Assembly: GCF_004792415.1 (NCBI RefSeq)
Contig: NZ_CP038853.1
Span: forward strand, 1,798,001 to 1,862,000
Length of the DNA stretch: 64,000 nt
Origin: Pantoea vagans
GTDB taxonomy: Bacteria; Pseudomonadota; Gammaproteobacteria; Enterobacterales; Enterobacteriaceae
Direction: 5' to 3'
The translations under genes and the position numbers were made by a program. Below are positions 1 through 9,660 of this stretch, in pieces. Each line of letters opens with the position of its first letter. Positions within the stretch are counted from its first letter, which is position 1. The notes beneath the pieces were generated by a model. It was not told the DNA's origin and searched no databases. It worked only from the letters and a program-made list of their open reading frames with translations.

Positions 1-671
1 TGGGTCGCGGCGATCTCTTCGGTGCTCGCCAGCGACCAGTTTTTCAGCGCATCTGCATCTTTGCGAATCACTCCTTCGCCGGAGCAGGGCGCGTCCAGCA
101 GGATGGCGTCGAACTGTTCCGGCAGCGCTGGCCCGAAGACCCGCGCGTCAAAGTGCGTCAGGGCACTGTTGCTGACGCCGCAGCGGCTGATATTAGCGTG
201 CAGCACTTTTACCCGGCTGGAGGAGAACTCATTTGCGAGGATAACGCCCTGATTGCCCATCCGGGCCGCAATCTGGGTGGTTTTAGAACCCGGTGCCGCT
301 GCCATATCCATCACGGCGCTGACCTCTGGCTGGGCGTCAAACAGGGCGGTTACCGGTAGCATGGAGCTGGCTTCCTGGATGTAAAACAGGCCGCTGAGAT
401 GTTCAGCCACGCTGCCCAGCGGCAGGCTCTCATCTTCCCGGCTGATCCAGAATCCCTCTTCGCACCACGGCACCGGCGTCAGCTGCCAGTCATAACCCGC
501 CGTCTGGCTCAGAAAATCGGCCACGCTGATCTTCAGGGTATTGACGCGAATACTGCGGCGCAGGGGCTGCTGACTGTAAGCGATGAACTGCGCGAAGCTC
601 GCCTCATCGGGCAGGCTCTGACGCATTAATGAGAGAAAATCGGCGGGGAAAAACGAAGACGCATCTGACAC
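1..671 (-). CDS. rsmF: 16S rRNA m5C1407 methyltransferase RsmF (N-terminal part, cut by window edge)
   Basis: About 223 codons are visible; the C-terminal half lies beyond position 1. RsmF uses S-adenosylmethionine to methylate cytosine 1407 of 16S rRNA in the 30S subunit. The frame shows the N-terminal RNA-binding stretch ([14 protein letters not shown]), the SAM-binding motif [14 protein letters not shown] (about 263-309) and the NOL1/NOP2/Sun motif DAPCSGEG with its cysteine (about 71-110). The second, catalytic cysteine motif is outside the window. I chose the GTG at 669-671 because [13 protein letters not shown] lines up with the E. coli N-terminus; a GTG two codons upstream (675-677) is also possible, and neither has a strong ribosome binding site. 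In E. coli the gene follows letA-letB; here about 390 bp of hairpin-rich DNA separates them. Confidence 0.93.
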   Translation of the reverse strand, partial: MSDASSFFPADFLSLMRQSLPDEASFAQFIAYSQQPLRRSIRVNTLKISVADFLSQTAGYDWQLTPVPWCEEGFWISREDESLPLGSVAEHLSGLFYIQEASSMLPVTALFDAQPEVSAVMDMAAAPGSKTTQIAARMGNQGVILANEFSSSRVKVLHANISRCGVSNSALTHFDARVFGPALPEQFDAILLDAPCSGEGVIRKDADALKNWSLASTEEIAAT

Positions 672-716
672 GGGCACATTCCAGTTAAGGCAAAGGCGGC
701 AGTGTACCATGAGGAA

Positions 717-744
717 TGAAAACGGGCAGCCAGGCTGCCCGTTT
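717..744 (-). terminator. Hairpin with T tract between letB and rsmF
   Basis: An 11-bp perfect inverted repeat (721-731 against 733-743) is followed, on the minus strand, by TTTTC. It could end transcripts arriving from letAB before rsmF, so rsmF may have its own promoter here. Seen in sequence; terminator function is inferred. Confidence 0.6.
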
Positions 745-780
745 GAGGGTGTGAATAACGTGAAGGCTCATATTGGCCGC

Positions 781-932
781 TCGGAATCCGCTTTTTCCGA
801 CGGCTCAAAACGCAAAGCGATGGGAGCACACGCCTGGAGCAAAGCATCGCGGTCCAGGGACAAAAACGCCGGGAGCGTTTTTGAACAACGCGAAGCGTTG
901 GCCCGGCTACGGGCGCACCTCAGGGATGAGGT
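781..932. repeat. Array of short hairpins, candidate repetitive element
   Basis: Five inverted repeats follow one another in about 150 bp: 781-785/796-800, 861-869/875-883 (CAAAAACGC with its complement), 886-891/895-900, 901-905/910-914 and 917-922/927-932. Short frames crossing it have no recognisable protein features. The density of perfect stems suggests a repeated palindromic element or a structured RNA rather than coding DNA. I cannot tell from one window whether it is multicopy. Confidence 0.5.
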
Positions 933-1024
933 ACGTAATCGCCCGCGCTGAGCCTAGCCTTAGAGGGCGTCTTTTGCGTCTTTGCGGAAGGCGTATGCTC
1001 CCTGAGCCACTGCTGATTTAAACG

Positions 1025-1056
1025 CTCAACCGGGCAGAACAGTCTGCCCGGTTGAG
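1025..1056 (-). terminator. Strong hairpin just after letB
   Basis: A 14-bp perfect stem (CTCAACCGGGCAGA and its complement) with a 4-base loop lies 8 bp past the letB stop. On the minus strand it is followed by GCGTTTAAAT, a poor U tract, so it may serve as a terminator or as a 3' end stabiliser. Confidence 0.55.
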
Positions 1057-1063
1057 TTAGCCT

Positions 1064-3697
1064 TTACTGCGGAGACGGAATCGCCGTTCCCCAGTTGCGC
1101 CACTCTTTCGGTGCTTCATCCTGCAGCAGGAAGTGTTTATCGGGGTTGGCCTGCGGTGCCAGCGGCACCGTCGGTGGCGTCGCAAACTGAATGCCACCGC
1201 GAATAAACTGCTGGAAGGTCCCGGTTTTCACCACGCCGCCTACCAGACCGAAGTCGAGGTTGTAGCCGGACGCCAGCCAGAACACCGAATTGTTCCGCAC
1301 CAGATGCTGATACTTCTTACTGATGCGCAGGGCGATCTGCACGCGGTCCGCCATGTTCCCCAGTGACGTGCCGGTGACGGTACCCACTTCCACACCCCGG
1401 AACAGCACCGGCGTACCCAGCGACAGGGAACCCGCCTCGGTGGCATCAACATAAATGTTCAGGCCATTCAGGTAGCGCGAATCGGTAATGGTGCTCTCCT
1501 GCAATTCAAAGGTGCGTGCGGCACTGCCTTTGCCCGGATCAACGTTGACGTATGGCTGCAACAGGGTCTCCAGATGATTCACGCCGGTAGCGGAAATCTC
1601 CGGTGAAACCACTGAGAAACGGCTGCCGAGGCGGGCAAAGTCATTCACATACTCAGGGTAAAGTACGGCTTTCGCCACGACCTGATTGTTATCTTTGCTT
1701 AACGACAGAGATTCCACCTGACCAACGTTGATACCGAGATAACGAATCGGCATTCCGGCAGAGAGTTTGCTGGCGTCATAGGTGTGCAGCGTAATCTGAC
1801 TGCCCACCGCGCGGGCGGCGGTTTCAGAGGAGTAGAGCATGCGTTTAGCCCCTTTGACCGACTGCGCACCACTCATATTGTCGAAACTGATTGCGCCTTT
1901 TAGCGCACGGTTAAGCGGCGAGGCCTGCACCGTCAGGCCGCTGCCGTTCAGGCTGACGCGTGCGCCACCCTCAGCCCAGAACACGCTTTCGCTGGTCAGC
2001 AGCTTGCGATACTCCGGCTGAATGTGCACCGCGATATCAAAGGCGTCAGCGCGCGGCGTCACTTTGACAATCTCACCCACCTGGAATTTACGGTAAAGCA
2101 CGACCGAACCGGCCTGTACGTCAGGCAGGCTGCTGGCGGTCAGCATCAGCGTCGTGGACGGGCCATCGCCGGTAATGCCTTCGTCCGCTTTTTCAGCATC
2201 GGCAAACAGCGGATAGGCCGTTTTCGGCTCGCCTTTTTTACCCGGCTCCAGCCGGATACCGCCATCCACCCACTCGCGGGCACTGGCACCTAACACCTGC
2301 ATGCCATCAAGGCCGAACTTCACATCGAGGCGACTGTTGACGATAAATTTGCTGTCGCCATGCACCAGATTACGGTTTTCAGGATTGACCGCGACGACGA
2401 AATTGACGCCATTTTCATCCAGCGAACGCGACATCACCTGACCAATCTGCATGCCGTGCAGCATCAGCGGCTGGCCCTGATCGATGCCGTAGCTCTCAGG
2501 TGCGCTGAGTTTTACCGTCAGCACGTTGGGTTTCTGCAGCAGGGTCTCATTGGACGCCAGCACGGTGTAGTGCTGCTGCGGTTCGCCTTCACCCGGCACC
2601 AGTTCCAGCGTATTACCGGTCAGCAGTGCGCTGAGGCTGGTATCGGTCAGGCTGATTTTCGGGCTGTGCATCTCGATGCGGGTGCCGCTGCGCATCAGGC
2701 CGACCACAGAAGGATCAATCGTCAGCTCGCCGGTCACCTTGCCGCCATCCAGCAGGTTCAGTTTGGTCAGCGTACCGACCTCCAGGCCCTGGTACATCAG
2801 CGGCGTGCTGCCGGCCTTGAGATTTTTACCGTTGGGCAGGTCAAGCGTGATCTGTACGCCGCGCTGGCTGTGCGCCAGATCGGGATAGAGCCGGTAGTTC
2901 TGCTCCGCTTTGGCGGTTTCCGCCCCCTGCGGTGAGTCAAACGCAATCGCGCCATTAACCAGCGCCGCCAGACTTTCCAGCTGGACTTTAGCCCCGCTCA
3001 GGCTGACGTCGGCATTGACGCCCGACACGTTCCAGAAGCGGCTGTTGGTCTTCACCAGATTGATAAAGCGACGGTCAATCAGCACATCAATTGCCACGCC
3101 ATCGGCTTTATTATCAATGCTGTAGTCATAGACCCGGCCAACCGGAATTTTGCGGTAGTAGACCAGCGAGCCAGTGTTGAGTGAGCCGAGATCGGGCGCA
3201 TGCAGATGGATCATCAGCTCGCCAGTATTGACCCGATATTTCGGTTGCGTATCCAGCGCGGTAAACGCCTCGCTGGGTTTACCTTTACCTGGCATCATCC
3301 CGATGTAGTTACCACCGACCAGCGCATCCAGACCCGAGACGCCCGCCAGTGAAGCTTTGGGCGTCACCAGCCAGAACTGGGTATCTTCACGCAGCGCGTC
3401 GCGCATGTCGCTCTTGATGCTGGCTTTAATCTGGATGCTGCGATAATCGTCGCTGAGATTAATACCCTGCACGGTGCCTACTTCCACGCCCTGATAACGG
3501 ATCGGGGTACGACCCGGCACGATACCATCCGCCGTCTGGAAATTGATGGTGATAGTGGTGCCGCGCTCCTGATAATTGGTCCAGAGCAGCCAGCAGGCGA
3601 TCAGCATCGCAATGACCGGCAGCAGCCAGAAGGGCGAAATTTTTCGCTTATTACGCAGCGTTGCGTTAGTCGGTGTAGTCGGCGTTTCCTGTTGCAT
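1064..3697 (-). CDS. letB: Intermembrane lipid transport protein LetB (YebT), MCE repeats
   Basis: 877 residues, the same as E. coli. LetB forms a hexameric tunnel of stacked MCE rings that spans the periplasm and carries phospholipids between the inner and outer membranes. The sequence shows a single N-terminal membrane segment (about residues 20-40, [17 protein letters not shown]) followed by repeated MCE modules, recognisable by recurring GTP(I/V)RYQG(V/I)EVGTV-like elements; the family has seven. The start at 3697 gives [10 protein letters not shown] and has GGGA about 6 bases upstream; a longer frame to 3733 would lie deeper inside letA and is less likely. It overlaps the letA 3' end by 32 bp, so the two are co-transcribed and translationally coupled. 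Confidence 0.95.
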   Translation of the reverse strand: MQQETPTTPTNATLRNKRKISPFWLLPVIAMLIACWLLWTNYQERGTTITINFQTADGIVPGRTPIRYQGVEVGTVQGINLSDDYRSIQIKASIKSDMRDALREDTQFWLVTPKASLAGVSGLDALVGGNYIGMMPGKGKPSEAFTALDTQPKYRVNTGELMIHLHAPDLGSLNTGSLVYYRKIPVGRVYDYSIDNKADGVAIDVLIDRRFINLVKTNSRFWNVSGVNADVSLSGAKVQLESLAALVNGAIAFDSPQGAETAKAEQNYRLYPDLAHSQRGVQITLDLPNGKNLKAGSTPLMYQGLEVGTLTKLNLLDGGKVTGELTIDPSVVGLMRSGTRIEMHSPKISLTDTSLSALLTGNTLELVPGEGEPQQHYTVLASNETLLQKPNVLTVKLSAPESYGIDQGQPLMLHGMQIGQVMSRSLDENGVNFVVAVNPENRNLVHGDSKFIVNSRLDVKFGLDGMQVLGASAREWVDGGIRLEPGKKGEPKTAYPLFADAEKADEGITGDGPSTTLMLTASSLPDVQAGSVVLYRKFQVGEIVKVTPRADAFDIAVHIQPEYRKLLTSESVFWAEGGARVSLNGSGLTVQASPLNRALKGAISFDNMSGAQSVKGAKRMLYSSETAARAVGSQITLHTYDASKLSAGMPIRYLGINVGQVESLSLSKDNNQVVAKAVLYPEYVNDFARLGSRFSVVSPEISATGVNHLETLLQPYVNVDPGKGSAARTFELQESTITDSRYLNGLNIYVDATEAGSLSLGTPVLFRGVEVGTVTGTSLGNMADRVQIALRISKKYQHLVRNNSVFWLASGYNLDFGLVGGVVKTGTFQQFIRGGIQFATPPTVPLAPQANPDKHFLLQDEAPKEWRNWGTAIPSPQ

Positions 3698-4910
3698 GTG
3701 CATCCCAGAGCAGGCGGCTGTCCAGCCACTCAACAGACATAATGGTCAGGATGACGGCCGCGCCAAAAAATAGCGCAGCCGGTCCCATGGTAAAAGCCAG
3801 CAGCTGATCACGGTTGACCAGCGACATGGTTAATGAAATGACAAACAGATCGAGCATGGACCAGCGGCCAACCCAGGTCACAAACCTCAGCAACCGGATG
3901 CGGGTTCTCAGTCCCTGTTCACAGCGGAAATGAATGCTGAGCAGCAGGGTCAGCATGACCAGTACTTTGGTAAAGGGCACCAGAATACTGGCGATAAACA
4001 CAATCGCTGCCACCGGAATGTTGCCTTCACCCAGCCCCAGGATGCCGGAGAAGATGGTGTCCTCGCGCCGTGAACCGTTGAGGTAAACCACGGAAATGGG
4101 CATCAGGTTCGCGGGTATCAGCAGTACGATCGACGCGATCAGCGCGGCCCAGGATTTCTGCAGGCTGTGGCGGCGTCGGAAGTCGAGCGGCGTGTGGCAG
4201 CGCGGGCAGCGCCCCCGTTCGTCAGGTATGCCGGTGTTATGACAGTTGAGGCAGACCTGCATGTCGTCACGGGCCATATTGCCGGGGCTTTGCGGATAGA
4301 AATGCTCCCACAGCTGCTCCATATTCAGATGGATCATGGTCAGCACGCTCAGCACCGTCAGGGCAATGTAAGCCGCCAGCCCATAGCCAATCTCCAGCGA
4401 AGCATAGTCCTGCACTTTGATGGATGCCACGGCGATGCCGATCAGATAGATGTCGAGCATCACCCACTCTTTGAGCTTCTCCAGCATGATCAATACGGGC
4501 CGCAGGTTCATGCCCAGGCGATGACCGATACCGAGATAACAGATGCCGGCGACCAGTGTAACCGGCGCGCCAATAGTGCAGAACGCCACCATCGAAGCGG
4601 TCAGCACATCACCCTGCTGGGTCATCTGAATCACCCCTTCCAGTACGCTGGCATTGATGCGCATACCCAGCAGCCGGATATCCACCAGCGGCATGGAAAA
4701 GGCGAAGGGCATTAACACGATCATGGTGGCGGCCATGGCCATCAGTCGGGTCATTGGCCAGTCGCGTCCACTGAGAATCTCAGCGTTGCAGCGCGGGCAG
4801 TGTGCCGACTGATGCGTTTTCACATCCGGTAAGGAAAAAAGGGTATCGCATTGCGGGCAACGCTGATAACGTGCGTGAGGCAATGTCTGGCTGATAGCGT
4901 GAATTTTCAT
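3666..4910 (-). CDS. letA: Inner-membrane lipid transport partner LetA (YebS, PqiA family)
   Basis: About 414 residues. LetA is the inner-membrane partner of LetB and is thought to load or unload lipids. Two cytoplasmic zinc-ribbon-like modules are visible: CPQCDTLF plus CPRCNAEI near the N-terminus, and CLNCHNTG plus CPRCHTPL in the middle. Each precedes a set of membrane helices, the duplicated layout of PqiA-like proteins. The ATG at 4908-4910 gives [10 protein letters not shown]; an in-frame TTG four codons upstream (4920-4922) has a somewhat better purine-rich site (GAAGAG) and cannot be excluded. First gene of the letAB operon, divergent from msrC. Confidence 0.93.
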   Translation of the reverse strand: MKIHAISQTLPHARYQRCPQCDTLFSLPDVKTHQSAHCPRCNAEILSGRDWPMTRLMAMAATMIVLMPFAFSMPLVDIRLLGMRINASVLEGVIQMTQQGDVLTASMVAFCTIGAPVTLVAGICYLGIGHRLGMNLRPVLIMLEKLKEWVMLDIYLIGIAVASIKVQDYASLEIGYGLAAYIALTVLSVLTMIHLNMEQLWEHFYPQSPGNMARDDMQVCLNCHNTGIPDERGRCPRCHTPLDFRRRHSLQKSWAALIASIVLLIPANLMPISVVYLNGSRREDTIFSGILGLGEGNIPVAAIVFIASILVPFTKVLVMLTLLLSIHFRCEQGLRTRIRLLRFVTWVGRWSMLDLFVISLTMSLVNRDQLLAFTMGPAALFFGAAVILTIMSVEWLDSRLLWDAHATGNADYTD

Positions 4911-5123
4911 AGGGTGATGCAATTTTCGCTCTTCAGAGGGAACAGATATCGGTCATTAAGACATTGTCTGTGTGCCTGTCTCGGGCATCACGCTTCGATC
5001 CACAGAATGCTAAGGGTATAGCAACTAACGCTATGATTCACCTTGTGGCTCTGGATATTTAAAACTTATTTTTAACGAACGGTCTCTATTACCCGTTCAG
5101 ATGTCATTGGTAACGGTTGAATA

Positions 5124-5624
5124 ATGAACAAAACTGCCTTTTACGCCGATTTGAATCGCGATATGCGCGCCTTGCTGGCGGGAGAAACGGCGTTCCTCGC
5201 CGCGATGGGAAACTTTAGCGCGCTGCTGTACGAACGTCTCGATGGCGTGAACTGGGCAGGTTTCTACCTGCTGACGGAAGCCGATACGCTGGTGCTTGGC
5301 CCGTTCCAGGGGAAAATCGCCTGTGTGCGTATTCCGGTCGGTAAAGGTGTGTGTGGCACGGCGCTGGCAGAAGAAAAAGTGCAACGCGTAGATGATGTGC
5401 ATGCTTTCCCGGGCCACATCGCCTGTGACGTTGCCAGTAATGCTGAGATTGTGATTCCTCTGAAAGTGAATGGCACTGTGGTTGGAGTGCTGGACATCGA
5501 CAGCGTTGAGTACAATCGCTTTGACAGCGACGACGAATCGGGGCTGGTCACACTGACTGATGGGCTTTGTGAAGTGCTTGCGAACAGCGACTTAGAAAAA
5601 TATCTGCAGCTGACGCGCAGCTAA
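5124..5624 (+). CDS. msrC: Free methionine-(R)-sulfoxide reductase (GAF domain)
   Basis: 166 residues (E. coli YebR 165). It reduces free L-methionine-(R)-sulfoxide in the cytoplasm using thioredoxin. It is a single GAF domain. The three conserved cysteines are present at C67 (QGKIACVRI), C77 (GKGVCGTA) and C101 (GHIACDVAS), which align exactly with the catalytic and resolving cysteines of the E. coli enzyme. The match is strong over the whole length. Divergent from letA across about 210 bp and followed by proQ after about 95 bp. The protein-bound counterpart msrB lies at 59206 in this same window. Confidence 0.96.
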   Translation: MNKTAFYADLNRDMRALLAGETAFLAAMGNFSALLYERLDGVNWAGFYLLTEADTLVLGPFQGKIACVRIPVGKGVCGTALAEEKVQRVDDVHAFPGHIACDVASNAEIVIPLKVNGTVVGVLDIDSVEYNRFDSDDESGLVTLTDGLCEVLANSDLEKYLQLTRS

Positions 5625-5720
5625 TCGACTGGATCACATGGCATTTAGCGATGTTGTCATTATAATGTCGCCTGTTCATGCCTGCGCTGGTCGGCAAACC
5701 CGTTGTAATCAGGAAATTTC

Positions 5721-6422
5721 ATGGAAAATCAACCTAAGTTGAATAGCAGTAAAGAAGTCATCACTTTTCTGGCGGAGCGCTTTCCGCACTGCTTTAGCGC
5801 TGAAGGTGAAGCGCGTCCGCTCAAAATCGGTATCTTTCAGGATCTGGTCGAGCGTGTTCAGGGCGAAATGGGTCTGAGCAAAACACAGCTGCGTTCCGCG
5901 CTGCGTCTTTATACGTCAAGCTGGCGTTATCTGTACGGCATCAAAGCCGGTGCGATTCGTGTCGATCTCGACGGCAACGCCTGTGGCGTGCTGGATGAGC
6001 AGCACGTTGAGCATGCCCGCAAGCAGCTGGAAGAAGCCAAAGCGCGCGTTCAGGCGCAGCGTGACCAGCAGCGTGCTGCACGCCGTGAAGCAGGCGAAAG
6101 CGAAGAGGGCGCCGCACCGCGTCGTCCACGCAAGCCCGCGCCACGTAAGCCTGCAGAAGGCGATGCTGCGCGTAAACCCCGTCCGCAGACGACTGCTCCG
6201 CGTGCGACCGCCTCACAGCATCGCAAGCCAGCCCCACGTCCGGAGCAGGAAGCCCGACCCATCACTGATACCTCAACTTTGCAACCCGGCCAGAGTATTA
6301 AAGTTAAAGCAGGCAAAAGTGCGATGGACGCTACCGTTCTTGAAGTCTCTAAAGACGGCGTTCGGGTCCAGCTCGCTTCCGGCATGGCAATGATTGTGCG
6401 CGCAGAACACTTGCAGTTCTGA
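5721..6422 (+). CDS. proQ: RNA chaperone ProQ
   Basis: 233 residues (E. coli 232). ProQ is a global RNA-binding protein that binds structured sRNAs and mRNA 3' ends. Three parts are visible: a FinO-like domain (about residues 1-120), a basic, proline- and alanine-rich linker (about 120-180, [14 protein letters not shown]), and a C-terminal Tudor-like domain (about 185-233, [20 protein letters not shown]). A TATAAT box at 5661-5666 upstream may belong to its promoter, though no good -35 is seen. prc starts 20 bp downstream, the conserved proQ-prc pair. Confidence 0.97.
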   Translation: MENQPKLNSSKEVITFLAERFPHCFSAEGEARPLKIGIFQDLVERVQGEMGLSKTQLRSALRLYTSSWRYLYGIKAGAIRVDLDGNACGVLDEQHVEHARKQLEEAKARVQAQRDQQRAARREAGESEEGAAPRRPRKPAPRKPAEGDAARKPRPQTTAPRATASQHRKPAPRPEQEARPITDTSTLQPGQSIKVKAGKSAMDATVLEVSKDGVRVQLASGMAMIVRAEHLQF

Positions 6423-6441
6423 AACGGAGGCTAACCCCGGC

Positions 6442-8481
6442 ATGAACACCCTTTTTAAAGTTGGACTTATTGCGGGCCTGCTCTTAGCAGGCCCAACCTT
6501 CGGCGCAGAGAATATTACCCGCGCCGATCAGATTCCCCAGCTTCACGAAGACCCGCAGGATCCGACGGTCAGTGAGCGCGTCACGTCGCGCTTTACCCGT
6601 TCCCACTACCGCCAGTTCGATCTGGATCAGAACTTTTCCGCGAAAATTTTTGATCGCTACCTGAACATGCTCGACTACAGCCACAATGTGCTGCTGGCGT
6701 CAGATGTGGCGCAGTTTGCCAGCAAAAAAACCACCGTCGGCGATGAGCTGCGCAGTGGCAAGCTGGATCTCTTTTACGATATTTATAATCTGGCGCAGAA
6801 ACGCCGTTTTGAGCGCTATCAGTATGCGCTGACGGTGCTGGCGCGTCCGATGAATTTCAGCGGCAATGACACCATCGACATTGACCGCGCCAAAGCGCCC
6901 TGGCCGAAAGATCAGGCTGAGCTGAACGCGCTCTGGGATGCCAAGGTCAAATATGACCAGCTGAGTCTGAAGCTGGCAGGCAAAGACGATAACGAGATCC
7001 GCGACGTTCTGACCAAGCGTTATAACTTCGCGATCCGTCGTCTGGCCCAGAGCAACGGCGAAGACGTTTTCCAGCTGGTGATGAACGCCTTTGCCCGCGA
7101 AATCGATCCGCATACCAGCTATCTGTCGCCGCGTAACACCGAGCAGTTCAATACCGAGATGAGCCTGTCACTGGAAGGCATCGGTGCAGTCCTGCAGATG
7201 GATGACGACTACACCGTGATCAACTCGATGGTCGCAGGCGGTCCGGCAGCGAAAAGCAAAGCCATCACCGTGGGCGATCGCATCGTGGGTGTCGGTCAGC
7301 CAGGCAAGCCGATGGAAGATGTGATCGGCTGGCGTCTGGATGATGTCGTGGCAAAAATCAAAGGACCCAAGGGCAGCAAAGTGCGCCTGGAAATTCTGCC
7401 TGCCGGTAAGGGCACCAAAACCCGTACCGTGACGCTGACGCGTGAGAAAATCCGTCTGGAAGATCGCGCGGTTAAACTGACTATCAAAAATGTCGGCAAG
7501 CAGAAAGTGGGCGTGCTCGATATTCCTGGCTTCTATGTCGGTCTCACCGACGACGTGAAAGTCCAGCTGCAGAAACTGCAGAAACAGAACGTCGATAGCG
7601 TGGTGATCGATCTGCGCACCAACGGCGGCGGTGCGCTGACCGAAGCGGTCTCGCTTTCCGGCCTGTTTATTCCGAGTGGTCCGGTGGTGCAGGTTCGCGA
7701 CAATAATGGTCGGGTGCGTGAAGACAGCGATAACGACGGCGTGGTCTACTACAAAGGTCCGCTGGTGGTGCTGGTCGATCGCTTCAGCGCCTCTGCTTCT
7801 GAGATCTTTGCTGCCGCGATGCAGGATTACGGTCGTGCAGTGATTGTCGGCGAGCCAACCTTTGGTAAAGGCACCGTTCAGCAGTATCGCTCGCTGAACC
7901 GCATCTACGATCAGATGCTGCGTCCGGAGTGGCCAGCGTTAGGCTCCGTTTCTTACACCATCCAGAAGTTCTATCGCATTAACGGCGGCAGCACACAGCG
8001 TAAAGGCGTCACGCCGGACCTGCTGATGCCAACCGGCGTTGAAGCGGCTGAAACCGGTGAGAAATTTGAAGATAACGCCCTGCCATGGGACAGCATCAAA
8101 GCGGCCACCTATACCAAAACCGGTGATGTTAAACCGCTGGTCGCGCAGCTGACGAAGCAGCATGCTGACCGTATCGCTCAGGATCGCGAGTTCCAGTACA
8201 TCATGAAGGACATTGCCCGTTACAATGCCCTGAAAGATAAGCGCAACATCGTGTCACTCAATCTTGCGCAGCGCGAGAAAGAGAACCACGAAGATGATGC
8301 GTCACGTCTGGAGCGAATCAATGCGCGCTATCAGGCCGAAGGCAAAAAACCGCTGAAGAACCTGGATGAGTTGCCGAAAGATTATAAAGAGCCGGATCCG
8401 TATCTCGATGAGACGGTGAAGATCGCTAACGATCTTGCGCAACTGGAGAAATCCCAGCCAGACGCGCCAGCAGCGAAATAA
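6442..8481 (+). CDS. prc: Carboxy-terminal (tail-specific) protease Prc
   Basis: 679 residues (E. coli 682). A periplasmic serine protease that processes PBP3 and degrades MepS and SsrA-tagged proteins. A signal peptide ends near GPTFGAE. The PDZ domain is around 235-320 (SLEGIGAVLQMDDDYTVI) and the catalytic dyad is S451 (RFSASASEIF) and K476 (TFGKGTVQQY), aligning with E. coli S452/K477. I set the start at 6442 (MNTLFKVGL), which has GGAGG upstream; a longer frame from 6394 would overlap proQ and add residues that do not look like a signal peptide. Co-transcribed with proQ and followed by a strong terminator. Confidence 0.96.
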   Translation: MNTLFKVGLIAGLLLAGPTFGAENITRADQIPQLHEDPQDPTVSERVTSRFTRSHYRQFDLDQNFSAKIFDRYLNMLDYSHNVLLASDVAQFASKKTTVGDELRSGKLDLFYDIYNLAQKRRFERYQYALTVLARPMNFSGNDTIDIDRAKAPWPKDQAELNALWDAKVKYDQLSLKLAGKDDNEIRDVLTKRYNFAIRRLAQSNGEDVFQLVMNAFAREIDPHTSYLSPRNTEQFNTEMSLSLEGIGAVLQMDDDYTVINSMVAGGPAAKSKAITVGDRIVGVGQPGKPMEDVIGWRLDDVVAKIKGPKGSKVRLEILPAGKGTKTRTVTLTREKIRLEDRAVKLTIKNVGKQKVGVLDIPGFYVGLTDDVKVQLQKLQKQNVDSVVIDLRTNGGGALTEAVSLSGLFIPSGPVVQVRDNNGRVREDSDNDGVVYYKGPLVVLVDRFSASASEIFAAAMQDYGRAVIVGEPTFGKGTVQQYRSLNRIYDQMLRPEWPALGSVSYTIQKFYRINGGSTQRKGVTPDLLMPTGVEAAETGEKFEDNALPWDSIKAATYTKTGDVKPLVAQLTKQHADRIAQDREFQYIMKDIARYNALKDKRNIVSLNLAQREKENHEDDASRLERINARYQAEGKKPLKNLDELPKDYKEPDPYLDETVKIANDLAQLEKSQPDAPAAK

Positions 8482-8495
8482 TCCGCTGTTGTCAG

Positions 8496-8525
8496 AAAAA
8501 GCACCGCTTTGCGGTGCTTTTTTTT
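8496..8525 (+). terminator. Rho-independent terminator of proQ-prc
   Basis: A 7-bp GC-rich stem (GCACCGC/GCGGTGC) with a 3-base loop, flanked by five As and followed by eight Ts, 14 bp after the prc stop. Confidence 0.93.
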
Positions 8526-8649
8526 GCCCCCGGAAAAGTTTCCGGTAACCAATGATTAGCGATGGTGAACCCGTCTGCAGGCCGTGCCGCCCGGCAGACG
8601 TGTCAGAATGTAAAGTTATGTCTTTTTAGGCACTTAAACGTTAAGGTCG

Positions 8650-8675
8650 CTTGAAAAGCCGCACAATGCTCATAG
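8650..8675 (+). promoter_or_regulatory. Possible sigma-32 promoter of htpX
   Basis: CTTGAAA (8650-8656) and GCTCATAG (8668-8675) resemble the sigma-32 consensus CTTGAAA / CCCCATNT, with a spacer of 11, slightly short. htpX is a known heat-shock gene in E. coli. A GTAAA-N5-GTCTT element at 8610-8624 is a weak candidate for CpxR, the other known regulator of htpX. Both are inferences from short motifs. Confidence 0.45.
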
Positions 8676-8725
8676 GATATGTATCCGCGTATAGGCGCGT
8701 GAACTACTGAGGAAGATTAACAAAA

Positions 8726-9607
8726 ATGATGCGTATTGCTCTTTTCCTGATGACCAACCTGGCTGTGATGTTGGTATTCGGGCTGATTCTCAGCCTGACA
8801 GGGATCCAGTCAAGCAGTGTTCAGGGCCTGATGATCATGGCAGGTCTGTTTGGCTTCGGCGGTGCGTTTGTTTCACTGCTGATGTCGAAGTGGATGGCGC
8901 TGCGATCGGTTGGCGGTGAAGTGATTGAACAGCCACGCAACGAAACCGAGCGCTGGCTGGTGGATACCATTGGCCGTCAGGCCCAGCAGGCGGGCATTGC
9001 GATGCCACAGGTTGCGATCTATCACGCACCAGATATCAACGCCTTTGCGACCGGTGCGCGTCGTAACGCCTCACTGGTGGCTGTCTCAACCGGTCTGCTG
9101 CAGAACATGAGCCGTGATGAGGCGGAAGCGGTGCTGGCTCACGAAGTGTCGCACATCGCTAACGGTGACATGATCACCATGACGCTGATCCAGGGTGTGG
9201 TGAACACCTTCGTGATTTTCGTTTCACGTATTCTGGCGCAGATTGCGGCGGGCTTTATGTCCGGCAACCGTGATGGTGAGGAGAGCAGCAACGGCAATCC
9301 GCTGGTCTACTTTGCGGTGTCGATGGTGCTGGAACTGGTGTTTGGTATTCTCGCCAGCATCATCACCATGTGGTTCTCCCGTCATCGTGAGTTCCACGCC
9401 GATGCCGGTTCAGCGAAGCTGGTCGGTCGTGAGAAGATGATTGCGGCGTTACAGCGTCTGAAAACCAGCTACGAACCGCAGGAGCCGAGCAGCATGATGG
9501 CGTTCTGTATCAACGGTAAGGGCAAATCGTTCAGCGAGCTGTTCATGTCGCACCCGCCGTTAGACAAGCGTATTGAAGCCCTGCGCAGCGGTCAGTATCT
9601 GAAGTAG
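8726..9607 (+). CDS. htpX: Membrane zinc metalloprotease HtpX
   Basis: 293 residues, identical in length to E. coli. An inner-membrane M48 protease that works with FtsH to remove misfolded membrane proteins. Two N-terminal membrane helices (about 4-24 and 33-53) and two further hydrophobic segments (about 155-175 and 193-215) are visible. The zinc site is HEVSH (H139, E140, H143), with the third ligand in [12 protein letters not shown] single-gene unit with its own upstream region (200 bp after the prc terminator) and a terminator downstream. Confidence 0.97.
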   Translation: MMRIALFLMTNLAVMLVFGLILSLTGIQSSSVQGLMIMAGLFGFGGAFVSLLMSKWMALRSVGGEVIEQPRNETERWLVDTIGRQAQQAGIAMPQVAIYHAPDINAFATGARRNASLVAVSTGLLQNMSRDEAEAVLAHEVSHIANGDMITMTLIQGVVNTFVIFVSRILAQIAAGFMSGNRDGEESSNGNPLVYFAVSMVLELVFGILASIITMWFSRHREFHADAGSAKLVGREKMIAALQRLKTSYEPQEPSSMMAFCINGKGKSFSELFMSHPPLDKRIEALRSGQYLK

Positions 9608-9624
9608 CGCTAAGCAGAGTAAAC

Positions 9625-9650
9625 AAGGCGACCCGCGGGTCGCCTTTTCT
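9625..9650 (+). terminator. Terminator after htpX
   Basis: Self-complementary AAGGCGACCC/GGGTCGCCTT followed by TTCTGTTT. It lies between convergent htpX and yebQ and can act on both strands. Confidence 0.85.
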
Positions 9651-9660
9651 GTTTATGGAA

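Noticed and set aside
773..1021. Short open frames over the hairpin array
   Set aside because: No start signal, Arg/Gly/Leu-rich composition and dense inverted repeats point to non-coding DNA.
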